From positions 1 to 37,610 of the forward strand of contig NZ_LMVP01000224.1 of NCBI RefSeq assembly GCF_002287235.1: DNA of 37,610 bases. The letters run 5' to 3'. Origin of the DNA: Methanosarcina spelaei (GTDB taxonomy: Archaea; Halobacteriota; Methanosarcinia; Methanosarcinales; Methanosarcinaceae). The number at the start of each line of letters is the position of its first letter. Position 1 is the stretch's first letter. Below the pieces are notes generated by a model. The model saw nothing but the letters and a program-made list of their open reading frames with translations. It did not search any database and was not told where the DNA came from. This document shows, piece after piece, positions 8,273-16,285 of the stretch. The position numbers and the translations under genes were made by a program.

Positions 8273-8340
8273 ATTAATCCGCTTGAGCGAGCGAAGTGAG
8301 CGAAACGGAACCGTCCTCCCGAGACGGGACTCGGGTAACG
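8273..8340. repeat. 68-bp hairpin repeat, copy 2
   Basis: The second copy, in the same orientation. Its stem is CCCGAG/CTCGGG (8318-8323 with 8330-8335): the T-A pair of copy 1 is replaced by a C-G pair, a compensatory double change that keeps the hairpin. It lies 65 bp upstream of the aldo/keto reductase start. Confidence 0.85.
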
Positions 8341-8405
8341 AAGCGTAATTCGGGTGTAGAAACCCTTAAAATAACATAAAAGCTTAAAACAGAGGGGTAA
8401 CGGAA

Positions 8406-9605
8406 ATGCTACACCGAAAAATGCCAAAGAACGGAGATGAACTTTCAGTACTGGGATTCGGATGCATGCGCCTCCCTGTAAAAGAGGATGGAACAATTGA
8501 TGAGGAAAGAGCTACCCGGCAAGTTAGATATGCAATCGACCAAGGAGTTAACTATATTGACACGGCCTGGCCGTATCACATGGGCGAAAGCGAACCTTTT
8601 CTTGGGCGGGCCCTTGAAGCTGGTTACAGAGAAAAGGTCAGGCTTGCTACGAAACTTCCCTCGTGGACAATAAAAAAGAAAGAGGACATGGATCGTATTC
8701 TAAATTCGCAACTTGAAAGGTTGAAAACTGACCATATCGATTATTACCTTGTGCACGGGCTTGTGGGGCTTTTATGGGACAAAATGGAAAAGTTTGATGT
8801 GCTGGATTTCCTTGACAGGGCAAAGGCTGACGGCCGGATTGTCAATGCCGGTTTTTCATTCCACGGGACTATTGACGATTTCAAACGAATCGTGGATGCG
8901 TATCCCTGGACTTTCTGCCAGATTCAGTATAACTTTCTGGACGAAAAGAACCAGGCCGGAACGGAAGGGCTTGAGTATGCCGCTTCAAAGGGCCTGGGAG
9001 TTATTATTATGGAACCCCTGCGTGGAGGCAAGTTGACTAATCTCGTGCCTCCTGAAGTTCAGAAGATCTGGAATGAAGCACCTGTGAAGCGCACACCTGC
9101 AGAATGGGCCCTTCGATGGATATGGAACCGTCCAGAGGTTACGGTTGTGCTATCAGGCATGAATGAGGAGTCGCATATTGAAGAAAACCTGAAAATAGCA
9201 TCTGAGGCATATCCTAATTCCCTGACTGATGCCGAACTTCAGCTTGTAAAAAAAGCGGAACAAAAATACAGGCAACTTATGAAGACCGCCTGCACGGGCT
9301 GCAGATATTGTTTGCCCTGCCCTTCAGGCGTCGATATTCCCGGCTGCTTTGAGATCTACGATAACTTTTACCTGTCAGGCAATGAGAGTGAAGCAAAACT
9401 TATGTATGCGGCAAAACCCGGGGGAATTATAAGAGGTGATGTCCCTGGTTATGCCTCCCAGTGCATCCGGTGCGGGCAATGTGTTGAAAAATGCCCACAG
9501 CATCTGGATATTCCTTCCCTGCTCGAAGCCGTGAAGGAAAAATTTGAGGGAAAATACCTCAAAGGATGGAAGATTCTGGCGAAAAAGACGTTCAGAAAGG
9601 AATAA
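8406..9605 (+). CDS. Aldo/keto reductase with C-terminal 4Fe-4S ferredoxin domain
   Basis: A 399-residue protein with an AKR barrel (about residues 1-285) and a ferredoxin-like tail. The barrel shows the catalytic tetrad: Asp52 and Tyr57 ([12 protein letters not shown]), Lys83 (ATKLPSW) and His117 (YYLVHGL). The tail has two cysteine clusters, Cys296/299/302 followed by Cys305-Pro, and Cys353/356/359/363 (CIRCGQCVEKCP), which would hold two 4Fe-4S clusters. Such fused proteins are common in anaerobes (COG1453) and probably couple ferredoxin to NADPH-type reduction of a carbonyl; the substrate is unknown. It starts with ATG after GAGGGGTAACGGAA. A partial duplicate lies at 5567, and structured repeats precede the gene. 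Confidence 0.9.
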   Translation: MLHRKMPKNGDELSVLGFGCMRLPVKEDGTIDEERATRQVRYAIDQGVNYIDTAWPYHMGESEPFLGRALEAGYREKVRLATKLPSWTIKKKEDMDRILNSQLERLKTDHIDYYLVHGLVGLLWDKMEKFDVLDFLDRAKADGRIVNAGFSFHGTIDDFKRIVDAYPWTFCQIQYNFLDEKNQAGTEGLEYAASKGLGVIIMEPLRGGKLTNLVPPEVQKIWNEAPVKRTPAEWALRWIWNRPEVTVVLSGMNEESHIEENLKIASEAYPNSLTDAELQLVKKAEQKYRQLMKTACTGCRYCLPCPSGVDIPGCFEIYDNFYLSGNESEAKLMYAAKPGGIIRGDVPGYASQCIRCGQCVEKCPQHLDIPSLLEAVKEKFEGKYLKGWKILAKKTFRKE

Positions 9606-9653
9606 AAAATAATTTGAGATGTATAAAGACGTAACCGTTCTGAAAGTTCTACT

Positions 9654-9703
9654 GCTTTTTATTTTCTTTTATTAATTTTTTATTAACTTTTATTAACTTT
9701 TGT
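9654..9703 (+). terminator. T-rich tract after the aldo/keto reductase
   Basis: Several T-runs (TTTTATTTTCTTTTATTAATTTTTTATTAAC and following, read in pieces) occur within 50 bp of the stop. Archaeal RNA polymerase terminates at such U-tracts without a hairpin. The tract lies between this gene and the converging flavoredoxin-like gene. Confidence 0.4.
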
Positions 9704-10270
9704 TCAGCACTCCTTTCCTATCGAAAAAGCTTTTCCAAGGTTACATCCAACGCCATAGTAGTCTCTATTTCCAGGGTTGTATATAACAGGTCTGATTTTC
9801 TCAATATCAGGGTTTCCTTTTTCATCGAGCACGGATTCATCGGCTTTAATATCAAGGATTTCTCCTACAAACAGGGTATGGAGCCCTATCTCAAAGTTAT
9901 GCAGAAGCTTGCACTCGAGGATAACCGGAAATTCACCTACGTAAGGAGCAGGTACAAGCTCGCTTCTTACCGGCGTCAGGCAGGTGGCCTCAAACTTATC
10001 TTCGTCCCTTCCGCTTGTAATGCCGAAGTAGTCGGCCTGCTTTACATAAGCTTCTGACGGGATACTAACCGTAAATGCCCTGTTTTCCATAATCCCTGCA
10101 TAGCTGTAGGTCGCTTTTCTTAAGGATACGCTAACACATGGAGGGTTGGAACAGCAGATTCCTCCCCAGGCTGCAGTCATGCCATTTGGCTTTCCATTCA
10201 TGTCATATGTACCGACAACCCAGGTTGGAGTCGGAAATGCGAGTGGTTTTGCTCCTATTGATTGTTTCAT
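9704..10270 (-). CDS. Flavoredoxin/flavin reductase family protein
   Basis: A 188-residue FMN-binding split-barrel protein. Motifs in order: [23 protein letters not shown] at the start of the barrel (in pieces), the family-typical [19 protein letters not shown], the small N-terminal helix [12 protein letters not shown], and [21 protein letters not shown] in the second half. Relatives such as Desulfovibrio flavoredoxin bind FMN and pass electrons or reduce flavin with NAD(P)H. It lies tail-to-tail with the ferredoxin-type aldo/keto reductase, so a redox partnership is possible but not shown. No Shine-Dalgarno site precedes the ATG, which suggests a leaderless transcript. Confidence 0.85.
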   Translation of the reverse strand: MKQSIGAKPLAFPTPTWVVGTYDMNGKPNGMTAAWGGICCSNPPCVSVSLRKATYSYAGIMENRAFTVSIPSEAYVKQADYFGITSGRDEDKFEATCLTPVRSELVPAPYVGEFPVILECKLLHNFEIGLHTLFVGEILDIKADESVLDEKGNPDIEKIRPVIYNPGNRDYYGVGCNLGKAFSIGKEC

Positions 10271-10887
10271 ATTTTTACTTTTCTTTTCGATAGTACAAAA
10301 TGCTTTCGTGACTTATCATCATGTGTTTTGTTACTTGAAAGTTTTATGGCAAATTTCAGGAGAATTTAAGTTTTTTAATTCAAGTACTTTTTAATTCAAG
10401 TACTTTTTAATTCAAGTACTTTTTAATTCAAGTGCTTTTCTTATATCTGCAACATGTACAATTTTTAAACACTTATGCTCATGTATAACTTCACATAAGA
10501 ATTTCAGTTATATTTATACATGGAACTTATCACAATTATACACGACGCTAATCTGCACTTATCTACTAAACTCGTCTGTACTTAAATTTATAGAAAGCCT
10601 GTCTTCTTTAATGTTTCCAAATATTTATTATCTTCAGAGTCTTAAAGACAATTTTTCAATGAGGTTTGCTGCACCAGTTTCAATAATTTCCGATTTTTTT
10701 CGTCGGGCAATTAACAGCCCCGAAAATTCGAAATCAGTTAAAAATTATTGTATACCTTTGATAGTTGCCGTTATATAATATGCGAACAATAAGATAGATA
10801 AAGGAGTACTAAATTCATTACTCCTCTTTCCGGAGAAAAATACGATAAGGGACTCTCTGGCAAGGGAAAAATTATGGGGGTGCAAGA
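10271..10887. other. Spacer with 16-bp tandem repeat
   Basis: No gene is visible. The 16-bp array at 10377-10440 is listed separately. A TATA-like TTATATAATA at about 10770-10779 could serve the downstream gene, which would then have a leader of roughly 90 bases. Confidence 0.5.
10377..10440. repeat. 16-bp tandem repeat, four copies
   Basis: The unit AATTCAAGTACTTTTT occurs three times perfectly and once with two changes (AATTCAAGTGCTTTTC). Each unit contains the palindrome AAGTACTT. Confidence 0.95.
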
Positions 10888-11241
10888 TTGCGAAACGTGA
10901 ACAAGTACGGTAAGCTATTGCTTAGTGCATATATCATGAAGAGAATGAAGTCAGGCGGATCTCCAGGGAAAAGGGGAATTTTACATAAATATGCTAAGCT
11001 GGCCCTTGGTGCATATCTCCTGAACAAACTCCGGTCAGGGAGAGTTGAAAAGGAAGAAGAAGCCAAAGTAGAACCGGAAGAAATGATGCTTAATGAAGCA
11101 GAAGAAGTTGAAAAAGGTATGGGGAGGCCTTCAATGAGAATGGGTAAAATGATTTTAGGTGGTCTTGCAGGTGCAGTACTCTTATACTCTATTAAAAAAC
11201 GTGTTGCTAAAAAGAAAGGGCATAGAATCGCAGTGGGATGA
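10888..11241 (+). CDS. Small basic protein with internal repeat and C-terminal hydrophobic helix
   Basis: I do not recognise this 117-residue protein. Its first 60 residues hold two related segments, YGKLLLSAYIMKRMKSG and YAKLALGAYLLNKLRSG, about 26 residues apart, suggesting an internal duplication of an amphipathic helix. A charged middle (EKEEEAKVEPEEMMLNEAEE) is followed by a hydrophobic helix (GKMILGGLAGAVLLYSI) and a very basic tail. It may associate with the membrane or with nucleic acid. The start is TTG, chosen because GGGGGTG lies about 7 bp upstream. It stands alone on its strand. Confidence 0.7.
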   Translation: MRNVNKYGKLLLSAYIMKRMKSGGSPGKRGILHKYAKLALGAYLLNKLRSGRVEKEEEAKVEPEEMMLNEAEEVEKGMGRPSMRMGKMILGGLAGAVLLYSIKKRVAKKKGHRIAVG

Positions 11242-11423
11242 ACCTATTAGAAGATAAATCTGTACAAATAAGTTAGGACTTATGCGGTTGAACTGATAAC
11301 TCAATAGCATTAAACCTTCAACTCTTTAAAACACTAAACAGGTCACAACGCCCAAAGTGATTAATATAAAAGTGATTGAGATTGTACTTCAAGTGCGTAA
11401 GTTCTCTAAGTAAATGGTGTAAA

Positions 11424-11448
11424 CTCCTGCTAGCTATGCTTGCAGGAG
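11424..11448. repeat. Hairpin, 10 bp with one mismatch
   Basis: CTCCTGC-T-AGC, loop TAT, GCT-T-GCAGGAG: a 7-bp perfect outer stem and a 3-bp inner stem separated by a T-T mismatch. It is GC-rich in an AT-rich spacer and lies about 180 bp after the small basic protein gene. It may be a terminator-like or RNA structure. Confidence 0.5.
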
Positions 11449-11532
11449 CTGCCATTATCATACCGTTAAAGACATTTGTGCTATAACAGGCTCCTTCCAG
11501 AAACTTTAAAATCGTTTTTCAAAGCAGAAGCA

Positions 11533-11755
11533 GGTTCCTCTAAAGGTAAAACCGATATTCTGAGCTGCAGACCTTTGCTTTCAATCGTGACTTCCCTATA
11601 TGGATCGAGTTCGACATATGCTCATGAACAATGCAACCGTTACGAAAGAAAATGTAATAGTTAGAAGTTATGCTTTAGAAGAGCCTGTATACGGATTACT
11701 GGACACAGAGTCCAGAATGTTGATGTAGCCGACAAAAATGTAAAAAGTATCTGAA
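11533..11755 (+). pseudogene. Possible decayed coding remnant
   Basis: One frame reads QVPLKVKPIF, stop, AADLCFQS, stop, LPYMDRVRHMLMNNATVTKEN and then VIVRSYALEEPVYGLLDTES, and a +1 shift continues as NVDVADKNVKSI before a stop. The residue composition looks protein-like, and it is broken by two TGA stops and one frameshift. I do not recognise the family. It could also be chance, since only about 70 codons are involved. Confidence 0.3.
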
Positions 11756-12084
11756 AAGGATCTGCTATTGAATGAAAATAAGTGTAGGCTGCTGACATAT
11801 TTGTTTAATGAGACCAAACAATAATAGAATTGGAAATTTAATTCCGTTTACTGAGACTGAATTATAGTTAAAAGCTTGAAAGACTTCATAGAGTTTGTTT
11901 CAAAATTATACATAATTCCATTAAACCAATGTCTGAAAATAGAGAAATTAAGATCAATAAATCTAAACGGAATTTACTTTTTTGGTTAAAATTGTAAATA
12001 TTAGAAATTTTTGAAACATGCTCATTATAAGCGAATAGGTAACTACCATGGGAAATATCAACTGATTATTAAGGAACCACCTTA

Positions 12085-12279
12085 ATTTTAGATTACAGTT
12101 TATTTTAGATTACAGTTCATTTTAGATTACAGTTCATTTTAGATTACAGTTCATTTTAGATTACAGAGAATTTCGATAAACCTCAGTTTATGGCTGGTTG
12201 CTTATAAATGGTATATAAGTAACTTCTTGATATTAGAGGTTTATCGAAATTCTCTACAGTTTATTTTAGATTACAGTTT
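12085..12279. repeat. 17-bp tandem repeat, six copies, one split by a MITE
   Basis: The unit ATTTTAGATTACAGTTC (or with a final T) runs at 12085, 12102, 12119 and 12136. A fifth unit starts at 12153, is interrupted after 14 bp at 12166 and resumes at 12260-12262; a sixth is at 12263-12279. Taking out 12167-12259 restores the fifth unit to exactly 17 bp. Confidence 0.9.
12165..12255. mobile_element. MITE of about 90 bp with perfect 20-bp inverted repeats
   Basis: AGAGAATTTCGATAAACCTC (12165-12184) and GAGGTTTATCGAAATTCTCT (12236-12255) are perfect inverted repeats around a 51-bp AT-rich core without a reading frame. The flanking TACAG at 12162-12166 and 12255-12259 fits a 5-bp target duplication overlapping the terminal bases, and deletion of element plus one TACAG restores the tandem array. 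The transposase that moved it is not in this window. Confidence 0.8.
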
Positions 12280-12280
12280 A

Positions 12281-15200
12281 TTAATCTTCCTTCTCGCCAT
12301 AACCCCCACCTCCCGGAGTCTCGATTACAAAAAGCTCTCCTGACTTCAGCTCAACTTCGGCCTGGCCTTCAATTTGAAGAACACTACCGTCCCTGCGGAC
12401 AAGTGAGTTTCTTCCGCATTTTGCAGGCATTCCGCCTTTGAGCCCGAAAGGTGGAAGTTTTCTGTGGCTTGAGAGAATGGCAGCGTTCATATCTTTCAGG
12501 AACCTGATCTTTCGGACAACCCCGTTTCCACCTCTGAATTTGCCGTCTCCACCGCTTCCTTTCAGGATGGAAAATTCTTCAAGCAAAACAGGAAACCTCG
12601 TCTCAAGAATTTCAGGATCGGTAATTCTGGAGTTGGTCATATGAGTGTGCACAGCATCCGTTCCTGAAAAGTCCGGGCCTGCTCCTGAACCTCCGCAAAT
12701 AGTTTCATAATACTGAAAATCAGCATTTCCGAAGGTAAAATTGTTCATCGTACCCTGAGAAGCCGCAAGCGTGCCAAGAGCTCCGAACAGGGCATCAACA
12801 ATGTACTGCGAGGTTTCAACGTTCCCTGCAACAACGGCAGCAGGAGGCTCTGGCTTGAGCAGAGAGCCCTCGGGAATAATAATCTCAAGCGGCCTCAGGC
12901 AGCCTTCATTCAGTGGAATGTCACTTTTTACAAGCATCCTGAAAGCGTAAAGTACAGCAGCTATGCAAACCGATGCCGGAGCATTGAAATTATTTGAGAG
13001 CTGAGGAGGAGTACCTGTAAAATCAATTTTGGCGCTCCGGTTTTTACGGTCAATTGTAACCTTCACTTTAATTGCGTTTCCATCATCGAGTGTATAAGTA
13101 AATTTCCCGTTTGCAAGCCTGTCAATAACTCTTCTGACTGCTTCTTCAGCATTATCCTGCACATGTCCCATGTAGGCTTCAACCGTTTCAAAGGAAAACT
13201 CTTCAACCATTCTGCACAGTTCGGACAGGCCTTTTTCATTTGCTGCAATCTGTGCTCGGATATCCGCAATATTCTGGTCAGGGTTCCTTGCAGGGTATTT
13301 TCCCGAGCCCAGCCACGTCTTTAGCCTTTCTTCACAGAAACGGCCCTGTTCTACGACTTTCATGCCTTCGCTCAGTACCCCTTCTTCAACAATTGTCCTG
13401 CTACCAGGAGGCATCGACCCTGGGCTGATTCCTCCAACATCGGCATGATGGCCTCTGGAAGCCAGGTAGAACAGGATTTTTCTGGAGTTTCCAAACATCG
13501 GGGTAACAACCGTAATGTCAGGAAGATGGGTTCCTCCATGGTATGGGGAATTGATCAAAAATACATCCCCGGCATGCATTTCCTGTAACTGTGTCCGGAT
13601 AAGGGATTTTACACATTCTCCCATTGAGCCCAGATGCACAGGGATATGAGGAGCATTTGCTACCAGGTTTCCCTGACTATCAAAAAGAGCACAGGAGAAG
13701 TCCAGCCTCTCCTTTATGTTTACTGAGTGGGCAGTGTTCTGAAGGGTAAAACCCATCTGCTCGGCAACTGACATGAATCTGTTATTGAAAATCTCGAGCA
13801 TTACAGGATCAACATCTGTTCCTATGGCTGCATGGCCCGAGAGTGGAACTTCCCGTTTAAGGAAAAGGTGGTTGCGTTCAGTAATCGTGCCTTTCCAACC
13901 GGGTTCGAGCACAATGGTTGTGTTTTTCTCAATAAGCACTGCCGGACCGCTTACATGGGTTCCGGGCTTGAGCTCATCCCTCTGAAAAACCGGGGTATCG
14001 TGAAACTCTCCATTGCTGTACATCTTCACCGCAGCGACAGGAGAGAAAACAGGATTCTCTTCCTTTTCCAGCACAGGGTCCAGAACTCTTTCGTTAATTC
14101 CGATGATATCTACCGAAACAGCTTCAACAATCAGGGATTTTCCTTCCATTACAAATCCGAAGCGCTTCCTGTGGGCTTCCTCAAAGCCCTTCGTGAGAAC
14201 ATCCGTGTCCGAAAAGTCGATGACAAGCTGTGTATCTGAACCTGCATAACGCATATGGACCTTATAGAGCGCAGTTATTCGAGATTGCTGCACGCCCTGT
14301 TTGAGCATGCGCAAGCGGCCTTTATGCTCAAGCTCGGAAAATATCGTTTTCAAATTATCTACCAGCGTGTCCGAGAGCTCGCTGCCTATATAGCGTTCTT
14401 TTATAAGTATCTGGTCTGCAAGTCCCATGCCATATGCCGAAAGTACACCTGCATACGGATGAATGAAGATGCTTTTGATCCCAAGGCTGTCTGCAACCCT
14501 GCAGGCATGCTGAGCAGCAGCTCCTCCAAAACAGCAGAGAGTATACTCTTTTATATTGTATCCTCTCTGGACCGAGATTTTCTTGATGGCATTGGCCATA
14601 TTCTCGACTGCAACCGAAAGGAAGCCCTCGGCTACCTGCTCAGGCGTCCGGCTATTGCTTTCGTTTTTGCCTTCACCTGAAACCTTTTCTGCAAGCTCTT
14701 CGAATTTCCTGTGCACAAGTTCGGAGTCAAGAGGCTGATCAGCCTCAGGCCCAAAGATTCTTGGGAAAAACTCAGGCTGCAACTTTCCAAGCATGACATT
14801 GCAGTCGGTAACCGTAAGCGGCCCTCCTTTACGATAACACGCCGGCCCTGGATCCGAACCTGCCGAATCCGGCCCTACCCTGAACCTGCCTCCCTCGTAA
14901 TGAAGTATGGAACCTCCGCCTGCTGCAACCGTATGTATGCGCATCATAGGCGAACGCAGGCGTACCCCAGCAATCTCGGTTTCAAGGCTTCGCTCGTATT
15001 CTCCGCTGTACTGGGCTACATCCGTAGATGTGCCACCCATATCGAAAGTAATGATTTTTCTCGCCCCTGCCATTTCCGAGGTTGCAACCGCTCCAACAAT
15101 CCCACCGGCTGGACCGGACAGAATACAGTCCTTGCCCTGAAAAGTTTCCGCATCCGTAAGCCCTCCACTGGACTGCATAAACATAAGCCTGGGACTTCTT

Positions 15201-16057
15201 TTAACTTTGTTCTCTTTTCCTTCCCCGCTATTTGTTTCGGTTCCATTTTCTGTCCCTTCCCCATTTTCTTTTTCTATCCTGTCTCCATATTCTTTTTCGT
15301 TCCCATCTCCATTCCCTTTTTCTGCCCTATCCCCACTTTCTTTTTCCTCCTTTCCGTCTTCCAGGGATTCCTGTACCATATTAACGTATCTGCGGAGCAC
15401 AGGAGAGAGATATGCATCCACTACGGTTGTTTCCCCCCTGCTTACGAGTTTAATTAGTGGGCTTGCCTGATGGGAGAGGGAAACCTGCGTAAAACCGATT
15501 TCTCTGGCAAGCCTGCCGAGTTTGAGTTCATGCTCAGGATACCTGTATGCATGCATAAGTACGATTGCAGCTGAGCGAATTCCGGCTTCAAAAGCCGCTT
15601 CAAGAGCTTTTTTTGCGTTTTCGAGGTCAAGAGGCACAAACTCTTTTCCATCGGCTCCGGCCCTTCCGGAAACCTCGATAACCCTTTCATAAAGCTGTTC
15701 CGGAAGTTCGATTTTCTGAGCAAAAATATCCGGACGGTTCTGGTACCCGATTCTCAAAACATCCCCGAACCCCCTATTTATAACAAGTACAGTCCGTTCT
15801 CCTTTCCGCTCAAGAAGAGCATTTGTACCGACTGTTGTTCCCATTTTCACGGATTCTATGATTTCAGCAGGCAGAGACGCATTTCCTGGCAGCCCGAGAA
15901 TCTGTCGGATTCCGTGCATGGCTGCATCTTTATAATGACACGGATCGTCGGAAAGAAGCTTGTGTGTGATCAGTTTTCCATCAGGGCTGCGGGCTACGAT
16001 ATCAGTAAACGTGCCTCCGCGGTCTATCCAGAACTGCCATCCGGCTTTGGGGGACAT
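12281..16057 (-). CDS. Fused hydantoinase A/B (5-oxoprolinase-like) protein
   Basis: A 1258-residue ATP-dependent amidohydrolase of the hydantoinase/5-oxoprolinase family. Residues 8-735 are HyuA-like (RGGTFTDIVA near the start, GTTVGTNALLERKG, MQSSGGL, ITFDMGGTSTDVA of the actin-like ATPase fold, CCFGGAAAQHACRVA), and about 745-1250 are HyuB-like (DPVMLEIFNNRFMSVAEQMG, DVFLINSPYHGGTHLPD, ASRGHHADVGG, final TPGGGGYGE). Eukaryotic and many bacterial 5-oxoprolinases have the same single-chain order and length, opening 5-oxoproline to glutamate with ATP; hydantoins are the alternative substrate. Residues 233-287 are a hydrophilic EKENGDG-type insertion that looks like an in-frame minisatellite. 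The ATG lacks a Shine-Dalgarno site; an AT-rich TATA-like stretch lies about 30 bp upstream. Confidence 0.9.
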   Translation of the reverse strand: MSPKAGWQFWIDRGGTFTDIVARSPDGKLITHKLLSDDPCHYKDAAMHGIRQILGLPGNASLPAEIIESVKMGTTVGTNALLERKGERTVLVINRGFGDVLRIGYQNRPDIFAQKIELPEQLYERVIEVSGRAGADGKEFVPLDLENAKKALEAAFEAGIRSAAIVLMHAYRYPEHELKLGRLAREIGFTQVSLSHQASPLIKLVSRGETTVVDAYLSPVLRRYVNMVQESLEDGKEEKESGDRAEKGNGDGNEKEYGDRIEKENGEGTENGTETNSGEGKENKVKRSPRLMFMQSSGGLTDAETFQGKDCILSGPAGGIVGAVATSEMAGARKIITFDMGGTSTDVAQYSGEYERSLETEIAGVRLRSPMMRIHTVAAGGGSILHYEGGRFRVGPDSAGSDPGPACYRKGGPLTVTDCNVMLGKLQPEFFPRIFGPEADQPLDSELVHRKFEELAEKVSGEGKNESNSRTPEQVAEGFLSVAVENMANAIKKISVQRGYNIKEYTLCCFGGAAAQHACRVADSLGIKSIFIHPYAGVLSAYGMGLADQILIKERYIGSELSDTLVDNLKTIFSELEHKGRLRMLKQGVQQSRITALYKVHMRYAGSDTQLVIDFSDTDVLTKGFEEAHRKRFGFVMEGKSLIVEAVSVDIIGINERVLDPVLEKEENPVFSPVAAVKMYSNGEFHDTPVFQRDELKPGTHVSGPAVLIEKNTTIVLEPGWKGTITERNHLFLKREVPLSGHAAIGTDVDPVMLEIFNNRFMSVAEQMGFTLQNTAHSVNIKERLDFSCALFDSQGNLVANAPHIPVHLGSMGECVKSLIRTQLQEMHAGDVFLINSPYHGGTHLPDITVVTPMFGNSRKILFYLASRGHHADVGGISPGSMPPGSRTIVEEGVLSEGMKVVEQGRFCEERLKTWLGSGKYPARNPDQNIADIRAQIAANEKGLSELCRMVEEFSFETVEAYMGHVQDNAEEAVRRVIDRLANGKFTYTLDDGNAIKVKVTIDRKNRSAKIDFTGTPPQLSNNFNAPASVCIAAVLYAFRMLVKSDIPLNEGCLRPLEIIIPEGSLLKPEPPAAVVAGNVETSQYIVDALFGALGTLAASQGTMNNFTFGNADFQYYETICGGSGAGPDFSGTDAVHTHMTNSRITDPEILETRFPVLLEEFSILKGSGGDGKFRGGNGVVRKIRFLKDMNAAILSSHRKLPPFGLKGGMPAKCGRNSLVRRDGSVLQIEGQAEVELKSGELFVIETPGGGGYGEKED
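15197..15361 (-). repeat. In-frame low-complexity expansion in the hydantoinase gene
   Basis: About 165 bp coding for residues 233-287 are a degenerate repeat of units such as GDRAEKGNGDGNEKEY and GDRIEKENGEGTEN. It falls between the HyuA segments LRRYVNMVQESLEDG and RSPRLMFMQSSGG, which are normally close to each other, so it should form a charged surface loop. Confidence 0.7.
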
Positions 16058-16285
16058 GAAGAGAATAATTGTAGAGGTGGTATTAATTATTAATCGGGGT
16101 TTGAGGTTTCAGTTTGGTTTTCAGAAAGCAACGAACTTATTTTAAAAAATAACTGCAAGAGAGAGTTGTACCTTGATAGTGAGATTCGAAAAAAGAAAAA
16201 GATATTAGAGTTAAACAGTAATACTCAGAAAAGGAATTGACCCTCCTAAATATTATGTTGGATATAATATAAATGGAGCATACCG

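Larger units (their letters stand above)
7659..8405. other. Spacer with lone IS end and hairpin repeats
   Basis: No gene is visible. A single copy of the MITE end lies at about 7944-7959, and two 68-bp GC-rich repeats lie at 8173-8340 (listed separately). The region before 7940 is AT-rich and should hold the promoter of the beta-helix gene. Confidence 0.5.
11242..12280. other. 1-kb spacer with decayed remnant, hairpin, tandem array and MITE
   Basis: There is no intact gene. The spacer contains a hairpin at 11424-11448, a probable coding remnant at 11533-11755, and a 17-bp tandem array interrupted by a MITE at 12085-12279, all listed separately. The stretch 11760-12080 is AT-rich with nothing recognised. 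Confidence 0.5.

Noticed and set aside
11476..11664. A 62-codon open frame in the long spacer
   Set aside because: A different frame of the same DNA looks more protein-like, and this one has no ribosome site.
14711..15457. A 248-codon open frame on the plus strand inside the hydantoinase region
   Set aside because: It is antisense to a well-supported conserved gene, and its translation is low-complexity (phenylalanine, proline and serine runs) coming from the minisatellite; it matches no fold or motif.
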